From contig NZ_QUQV01000009.1 in the NCBI RefSeq assembly GCF_003400205.1, forward strand, positions 1-64,000: 64,000 nt of DNA, read 5' to 3'. The stretch's first letter is position 1. Each line of letters begins with the position of its first letter. The notes under the pieces are model-generated. The model had not been told where the DNA came from, did not search any database, and worked only from the letters and a program-made list of their open reading frames with translations. Position numbers and translations under genes: made by a program. Of the stretch, positions 59,474-64,000 are shown piece by piece. The DNA comes from Bacillus sp. HNG (GTDB taxonomy: Bacteria; Bacillota; Bacilli; Bacillales; Bacillaceae_L).

Positions 59474-59929
59474 ATGGGCTATATCGAAGAGTTAAGAAAA
59501 GTTGTTGGCCACAGACCGCTTAATTTAGTTGGTACGGCAGTTGGAGTAATTAATGAAAAAGGTGAAATCTTGCTTCAGCAACGAAGAGAGGGTGTTTGGG
59601 GTGTTCCTGGAGGATTTTTAGAATTAGGAGAATCTACAGAAGATGCGGGTAGGAGAGAAGTACTAGAAGAAACAGGACTGCAAATCGGAAAAATGAATCT
59701 AGTTGGCGTGTTTTCCGGAAAAGACCACTTTGTCAAACTTCCAAATGGAGATGAATTTTATCCTATTACCATCGCTTATATCACAAGAGAGATTGTTGGG
59801 GGACAGCTTGAAGTGAATCGTGAAGAAGGGTTGGATGTACAGTTCTTTAGTCTCTATTCACTTCCGGAAAACATTAATCCGCTTATTCCCAATTTACTTC
59901 ACACATACCTGCAAACTAGAAAAGTATAA
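59474..59929 (+). CDS. Nudix hydrolase
   Basis: A 151-residue Nudix protein with an intact box GGFLELGESTEDAGRREVLE followed by ETGL. It starts MGYIEELRKVVGHRPLNLVG, the same opening as the broken relative at 12076. Such proteins are often annotated as ADP-ribose or 8-oxo-dGTP hydrolases; the substrate cannot be read here. The site aggagga precedes ATG. Confidence 0.88.
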   Translation: MGYIEELRKVVGHRPLNLVGTAVGVINEKGEILLQQRREGVWGVPGGFLELGESTEDAGRREVLEETGLQIGKMNLVGVFSGKDHFVKLPNGDEFYPITIAYITREIVGGQLEVNREEGLDVQFFSLYSLPENINPLIPNLLHTYLQTRKV

Positions 59930-60062
59930 AAAGCACTTGACAATCTTCAAAAAAATAAAATTACCAATGTTTTTTTAGTCCAATAGTATGATATGATAGT
60001 GGTATGTCATCAAAAGGCCTTTCATTCTTAGTGCGATTAAGAATGAAAAGGGGAATTTTGAT

Positions 60063-60632
60063 TTGAAGAAAAGAACATGGACGTATGAGGAAATAGAGTT
60101 TCTCAAGGATAATGTAGGTCGAATGAAAATCTCTACGATTGCAAGTCACCTACATAGAACGGAAACGGCCGTTGAATTAAAGATTAAGAGATTAGGGATT
60201 TCCAATACGAAGTCCTTCACCGGTCAGTTAACGATGCATGAATTGGCAACTCTATTAAAAATTGACCCAAAGTCTGTAAAGCTTTGGATTGACAACCATG
60301 GATTAAAGTACACAAAAAAGGCAACACGAAATACACGGAAATTTTACTTTATTAAACCTGAAGATTTTTGGGATTGGGCAAAGAACAATAAGGACCGAAT
60401 TGACTTCTCCAAAATTGAAAAAAATGCAATCGTACCTGAACCTAGCTGGGTTGACGGGGAACGTTGCAAGCAGAAGAGAGTTAATTATAGGTCATGGACT
60501 ACCGTTGAAATTCATTCCATGATTGAGCTTGTCGCAATGGGTAAGCCATTTTCAGACATTGGGAAAAGATTAAACCGTAGCCCAATTAGCATTCAACGTA
60601 AATATCAGCGTATGCGTAACGCCATTAGATAA
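60063..60632 (+). CDS. DNA-binding protein with two Myb/SANT-like repeats and a central MerR-like helix-turn-helix
   Basis: A 189-residue protein. Residues 4-47 (RTWTYEEIEFLKDNVGRMKI, HRTETAVELKIKRLGI) and 142-186 (RSWTTVEIHSMIELVAMGKP, NRSPISIQRKYQRM) are similar SANT/Myb-type helix-turn-helix repeats. The middle (TMHELATLLKIDPKSVKLWI, then FYFIKPEDFWDWA) resembles an excisionase/MerR N-terminal module. TTG start with aaaagggga upstream. It is probably a sequence-specific regulator or a recombination accessory protein. A c-di-GMP riboswitch begins 15 bases after its stop codon. Confidence 0.75.
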   Translation: MKKRTWTYEEIEFLKDNVGRMKISTIASHLHRTETAVELKIKRLGISNTKSFTGQLTMHELATLLKIDPKSVKLWIDNHGLKYTKKATRNTRKFYFIKPEDFWDWAKNNKDRIDFSKIEKNAIVPEPSWVDGERCKQKRVNYRSWTTVEIHSMIELVAMGKPFSDIGKRLNRSPISIQRKYQRMRNAIR

Positions 60633-60646
60633 GCAGAATACCAAAC

Positions 60647-60731
60647 TATACAAAAGGCAAAATTGTTGAAAAACAATGACGCAAAGCCACGGGCCTAAGG
60701 AGAATTCTCTACGGCGGCCGGGTTGCTATAG
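60647..60731 (+). ncRNA. Cyclic di-GMP-I (GEMM-I) riboswitch aptamer
   Basis: The sequence carries the conserved core of the class I c-di-GMP aptamer: GACGCAAAGCCACGGGCC (60678 onward), TAAGG, then GGCGGCCGGGTTGCTA. The stem ATTGTT/AACAAT (60663-60678) is the P1b-type hairpin, gagaattctc closes the second arm, and CTATA (60647) pairs with TATAG (60727) as the outer stem. It is read on the plus strand. A strong terminator follows at 60766, but no plus-strand gene begins within 320 bases, so its target is unclear. Confidence 0.9.
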
Positions 60732-60763
60732 AATGGAAGGGTACCTTTATTTGATGACGAAAA

Positions 60764-60812
60764 AGTGGGAGAGACTAGTTGGTAACTAGCCTCTCCCGTT
60801 TTCTTTTTGCTA
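60764..60812 (+). terminator. Terminator after the c-di-GMP aptamer
   Basis: gggagag and ctctccc form the outer stem, with actagtt/aactagc inside, followed by gttttcttttt. It starts about 35 bases after the aptamer, the distance typical of an expression platform, so ligand-dependent termination is plausible. Confidence 0.9.
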
Positions 60813-60814
60813 GC

Positions 60815-60925
60815 TTATTGGTCGAGTGACTTTCTATCTAACTCTTTAACGCCATTCATAATTTGTACTGCAAAACCGACACAAGTAAGAATAATACCTA
60901 AAGTAAGAAAATATGCTACAAACAT
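60815..60925 (-). CDS. Small membrane protein, 36 residues
   Basis: A 36-residue frame on the minus strand: one membrane helix (FVAYFLTLGIILTCVGFAV) and a short charged tail (NGVKELDRKSLDQ). A good ribosome binding site GAGGTGAAGG precedes ATG at 60925. It converges on the riboswitch terminator, which on this strand may also end its transcript. The pattern resembles small regulatory membrane peptides of Bacillus. No family recognised. Confidence 0.65.
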   Translation of the reverse strand: MFVAYFLTLGIILTCVGFAVQIMNGVKELDRKSLDQ

Positions 60926-60988
60926 GTAACCTTCACCTCATTACAGTATTTTTTCTATTTCTACTTTTAGTATAGTGTGAACCTGTAT

Positions 60989-61030
60989 AGTAGGCTGTGA
61001 TGTGTATCACAGAATAGCCTCTTTTTTTGA
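60989..61030 (+). terminator. Second plus-strand terminator-like hairpin
   Basis: aggctgtgat (60992-61001) pairs with atcacagaatagcct (61006-61020, three-base bulge) and is followed by cttttttt. No plus-strand gene ends here. It may end a short transcript or guard prfC from readthrough out of the riboswitch unit. TATAGT at about 60972 could be a promoter for such a short RNA. Confidence 0.6.
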
Positions 61031-61129
61031 TATTCCTCGTCAAAATTGGAATCAATTCACGTTGTAGTTCTTTTTTTAATATGATATATTTTTTTAGATA
61101 GAAACTGGAATAACGGAAGGATAATTTAC

Positions 61130-62713
61130 ATGAGTTATATAGATGAAGTTCAAAAACGAAGAACATTTGCCATCATCTCACACCCGGACGCTGGGAAAAC
61201 GACGATGACTGAAAAATTGCTTTTGTTTGGTAACGTGATTCGTGAAGCGGGAACAGTAAAAGGAAAAAAATCCGGAAAGTTCGCTGCATCGGACTGGATG
61301 GAAATCGAAAAGCAACGTGGAATCTCGGTTACATCAAGTGTGATGAGTTTTCCTTATGAAGACTTTTACGTCAATATTTTAGATACACCAGGACACGAGG
61401 ATTTCAGTGAGGACACGTATCGGACATTAACGGCTGTTGACAGTGTTGTGATGATCATTGACTCCACAAAGGGCGTTGAGCCACAAACGATTAAGCTTTT
61501 CAAAGTTTGTCGAATGAGAGGAATTCCGATTTTTACATTCATTAATAAGCTTGACCGTGAAGGTAAGGATCCTCTTGATCTTTTAGCGGAAATTGAAGAG
61601 GTGCTTGGGATTGAGTCCTATCCAATGAACTGGCCAGTTGGTATGGGAAAACGATTTTTGGGGATTGTCGACCGCTATAACAATCGCTTCGTTCATTTTA
61701 CTGGGAACGAAGATGAAAAAATTATTCCTTTAGAGGAGCTAGAGGACGGCAAGTATCCAGCCATTACTGATACACCGGTTTATGACAGTACACAAGATGA
61801 GTTACTCTTATTAGATGAAGCTGGAAACAATTTTGATGTGGAGCGTGTCGTTAACGGAGAGCTTACTCCTGTATTCTTTGGTAGTGCACTCGCAAATTTT
61901 GGTGTGGAAACATTTTTTAATACATTTTTACGATTCGCATCAGCACCGAAGCCTCGTAAAACAAATCTTGGCTTAGTTCCTCCAGAGGACGAAACGTTCT
62001 CAGGGTATATTTTTAAAATCCAAGCAAACATGAATACGAAGCACCGGGATCGAATTGCGTTCCTACGTGTCTGCTCTGGAAAGTTTGAACGCGGCATGAG
62101 CGTTAACATCACTCGTACCGGTAAATCCATCAAGTTGAATCAGACCCAACAATTTATGGCGGCAAGCCGTGAAACTGTTGATGAGGCATATCCTGGGGAT
62201 ATTATTGGAATTTATGACCCGAACGTATATCAAATCGGTGATACATTAACTGCTGGTAAAGAAGATATGCATTATCAAGAGTTACCTGTGTTCCCACCAG
62301 AAATGTATCGTAAGGTCCGCGTAAAGAACGTCATGAAGGCGAAGCAGTTTAGAAAAGGAATTGAGCAGCTCGTTCAAGAAGGTGCGATTCAATTATTCAG
62401 ACAAGAAACAAATGATGATTTCATCCTTGGTGCGGTTGGTCAGCTTCAATATGATGTGTTTGAATATCGACTAGAGGCAGAATACAATGTTTCAGTTGAA
62501 TTCACTTCCCTTGGGAACCGGATCCCAAGATGGATTGCAAACAAGAATGTCGATACACGTCTGTTCGATTCAAGAAGTTTACTTGTTCGTGACCGGAATG
62601 AACGCTATGTCGTTTTATTTGAAAATGACTTTACGTATCGCTATTTCCAGGATAAAAACAAGGACATCGAGCTCATTGACTTATATGAAAGTAATGACTA
62701 TAAAGGTGTTTAA
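61130..62713 (+). CDS. prfC: Peptide chain release factor 3
   Basis: A 527-residue translational GTPase. It has the RF3-type G1 loop [18 protein letters not shown], switch region [21 protein letters not shown]3 DTPGHEDFS and G4 NKLDREG, then domains II and III with [11 protein letters not shown]. The length fits RF3. It recycles RF1 and RF2 from the ribosome. The site cggaagga precedes ATG. Its nearest upstream plus-strand signals are the riboswitch and two terminators. Confidence 0.96.
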   Translation: MSYIDEVQKRRTFAIISHPDAGKTTMTEKLLLFGNVIREAGTVKGKKSGKFAASDWMEIEKQRGISVTSSVMSFPYEDFYVNILDTPGHEDFSEDTYRTLTAVDSVVMIIDSTKGVEPQTIKLFKVCRMRGIPIFTFINKLDREGKDPLDLLAEIEEVLGIESYPMNWPVGMGKRFLGIVDRYNNRFVHFTGNEDEKIIPLEELEDGKYPAITDTPVYDSTQDELLLLDEAGNNFDVERVVNGELTPVFFGSALANFGVETFFNTFLRFASAPKPRKTNLGLVPPEDETFSGYIFKIQANMNTKHRDRIAFLRVCSGKFERGMSVNITRTGKSIKLNQTQQFMAASRETVDEAYPGDIIGIYDPNVYQIGDTLTAGKEDMHYQELPVFPPEMYRKVRVKNVMKAKQFRKGIEQLVQEGAIQLFRQETNDDFILGAVGQLQYDVFEYRLEAEYNVSVEFTSLGNRIPRWIANKNVDTRLFDSRSLLVRDRNERYVVLFENDFTYRYFQDKNKDIELIDLYESNDYKGV

Positions 62714-62719
62714 ATTAAA

Positions 62720-62750
62720 TCGCCCAGAAACTTTTCTGGGCGTTTAGTTT
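62720..62750 (+). terminator. Rho-independent terminator
   Basis: cgcccagaaa (62722-62731) pairs with ttttctgggcg (62733-62743), followed by tttagttt. It ends prfC. Confidence 0.88.
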
Positions 62751-62769
62751 ATGATAGAAAGGATTAGCT

Positions 62770-63828
62770 ATGAGCAGAAATTTGTTTCGAAAAATCTTCA
62801 ATCAGGACCATCCGAATATAAAAGTTATTACAGTGCTGCTACTTGTTGTTAGCATTGTTTCCATTCTCTTGGCGATTGGAATTGGACCTGTTTCTGTTAA
62901 TCCATATATAGTTATTAAGATTCTTCTAGCAAAACTTCCTTTTCTCACGATTGAATCTAGCTGGACACAGGTTGAGTATAATATCGTCTGGGGTTTGCGA
63001 TTGCCAAGGGTTTTATTAGGAATGATTGTCGGTGCCTCATTAGCGATAACAGGAGTTGTCATGCAGGCATTGGTTCGTAACCATTTGGCTGATCCTTTCA
63101 TACTTGGGGTCTCATCAGGTGCATCTGCAACGGCAACATTAGGGATGCTATTTGGTGCCTTTTCAATTTTTGGGACATACTCACTATCGATCAGCGCGTT
63201 TATTGGTGCTGCTGTGACGATTATAGTAGTTTATTTACTCTCAAGAGTGAACGGTCGAATTAATGTCACTCATCTTTTACTATCGGGTGTAGCAATTGCC
63301 CTCATGACGGATGCTTTGACTAGATTTATTACGCTTAGTGCACCAAATGCTTTGGGATTACATAATGCTACTTTTTGGATGTCGGGTAGTTTAGCTGGGG
63401 CGAAATGGGGATATTTAACGCTACCACTGATTGTGGCTGTTATTTGTATGGTCGTTTTGATGAGCCAATACCGGGCATTAAATGCCTTGCTTTTTGGAGA
63501 TGATACAGCTGGTACATTAGGCTTTAATGTGGCAAGATTGCATAAAATGCTAATTCTCGTCGCTTCTCTTTTAGCTGGGGTTACAATTGCAGTGAGTGGT
63601 TCAATTGGGTTTATTGGGTTAATGGTTCCACATATTGCAAGGTTGCTCGTTGGATCCGACCATAAGCGCGTCCTTCCTGTAAGTGCTTTGCTCGGAGGGA
63701 TTTTTGTGATTTGGACTGATGTTGCTGCCCGCATGGTGATTGCGCCGGAGGAATTACCAATTGGAATTTTAACCGCATTAGTCGGAGGACCCTTTTTTAT
63801 TTGGTTATTAAAATCAAAGAAGAAATGA
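62770..63828 (+). CDS. FecCD family ABC transporter permease (iron-siderophore/cobalamin)
   Basis: A 352-residue permease with about ten helices and the BtuC/FecCD signatures: WGLRLPRVLLGMIVGASLAI, GVVMQALVRNHLADPFILGV, SSGAS, and near the end GLMVPHIARLLVGSDHKRVL and EELPIGILTALVGGPFFIWL. It forms the membrane pore for uptake of ferric siderophores, haem or cobalamin. The site gaaagga precedes ATG. The ATPase gene follows at 9 bp. No Fur box or cobalamin riboswitch is visible before it, and no binding protein gene precedes it. Confidence 0.93.
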   Translation: MSRNLFRKIFNQDHPNIKVITVLLLVVSIVSILLAIGIGPVSVNPYIVIKILLAKLPFLTIESSWTQVEYNIVWGLRLPRVLLGMIVGASLAITGVVMQALVRNHLADPFILGVSSGASATATLGMLFGAFSIFGTYSLSISAFIGAAVTIIVVYLLSRVNGRINVTHLLLSGVAIALMTDALTRFITLSAPNALGLHNATFWMSGSLAGAKWGYLTLPLIVAVICMVVLMSQYRALNALLFGDDTAGTLGFNVARLHKMLILVASLLAGVTIAVSGSIGFIGLMVPHIARLLVGSDHKRVLPVSALLGGIFVIWTDVAARMVIAPEELPIGILTALVGGPFFIWLLKSKKK

Positions 63829-63837
63829 GGTGAAGAA

Positions 63838-64000
63838 TTGAAGCTACAGGTAGAGAATTTATATTTTTCATTGGATGAGAAACAAATTATTGAAGATATG
63901 AATCTACATGTCTCAGAAGGCGAGTTTGTTGGAATAATAGGACCCAACGGAAGCGGAAAATCAACCCTTTTAAAAAATATCTACCGTGCATTAAAACCAG
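63838..64000 (+). CDS. ABC transporter ATP-binding protein, partial (window end)
   Basis: The first 54 codons of an ABC ATPase are present: MKLQVENLYFSLDEKQIIED at the start and the Walker A motif GPNGSGKSTLLKNIYRALKP. The start is TTG with gaggtgaag upstream. It is cut by the right edge of the window. It follows a FecCD-type permease, so it is the ATPase of that importer (FepC/BtuD type). Confidence 0.92.
   Translation, partial: MKLQVENLYFSLDEKQIIEDMNLHVSEGEFVGIIGPNGSGKSTLLKNIYRALKP

Noticed and set aside
60733-60789. 18-codon frame between the aptamer and terminator
   Set aside because: No suitable site and it runs into the terminator stem; more likely part of the expression platform.

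Overview
The window looks like chromosomal DNA from a low-GC, endospore-forming member of the Bacillaceae (Bacillus or Neobacillus type). It has strong AGGAGG-type ribosome binding sites, many TTG and GTG starts, a SpoIIP amidase, a YjcZ-like spore peptide, a YitT protein, RF3, and several sigma/anti-sigma modules. It is mostly a chain of short, independent transcription units closed by clear hairpin terminators. No prophage, transposase or CRISPR array was seen. All family names come from reading the translations by eye; no database search was possible.

Layout. 0.3-0.5 kb: a tRNA-Arg(CCT) gene. 1-6 kb: a DUF3231 protein, an ECF sigma/DUF4179 anti-sigma pair, a peptidase E-like protein, a Nudix hydrolase and an AraC/GyrI regulator. 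6-9 kb: a hydrolase-VOC-MFS operon. 9-12 kb: spoIIP with a coupled 56-residue membrane protein, a VOC protein and YitT. 12-15 kb: a Nudix gene broken by TGA, a methyltransferase, a GNAT and a VOC protein. 15-20 kb: unknown membrane proteins, a second kind of ECF sigma module and a DUF2332 protein. 21-25 kb: pirin, glutaredoxin, a YkvA-like protein and malate:quinone oxidoreductase behind a long structured leader. 25-28 kb: a TetR-SDR divergon with a perfect palindrome, and a second ECF/DUF4179 pair. 28-40 kb: acetyltransferases, a UPF0060 (YnfA) relic, a dense run of small unknown membrane proteins, an SDR and a membrane-bound Lon-like (S16) protease. 40-47 kb: DUF1697 and YetF-like proteins, a TetR plus drug-efflux MFS pair with matching operators, UspA, CBS, a lipoprotein and an FAD monooxygenase. 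47-53 kb: an unusual molybdopterin oxidoreductase with a coupled partner, divergent from a metal-responsive monooxygenase-CzrA-CzcD operon. 53-59 kb: a serine hydrolase, then a two-component system, HtrA protease and PrsA-like foldase that together look like a secretion-stress unit; the foldase is interrupted by an amber codon. 59-64 kb: Nudix, a Myb/SANT-like regulator followed by a c-di-GMP-I riboswitch and terminator in its 3' region, prfC, and the start of a FecCD-type iron/siderophore or cobalamin ABC transporter cut by the window end.

The most unusual signals are: the c-di-GMP aptamer with no evident target gene; the molybdoenzyme with Asp in place of the fourth cluster cysteine and a LysM-like tail; the aptamer-like leader before mqo; degenerate tandem arrays with a strict 20-bp period in four intergenic regions; two copies of a GC-rich ~180-bp intergenic element; and three genes or ORFs with single in-frame stop codons (9070, 12106, 58415).
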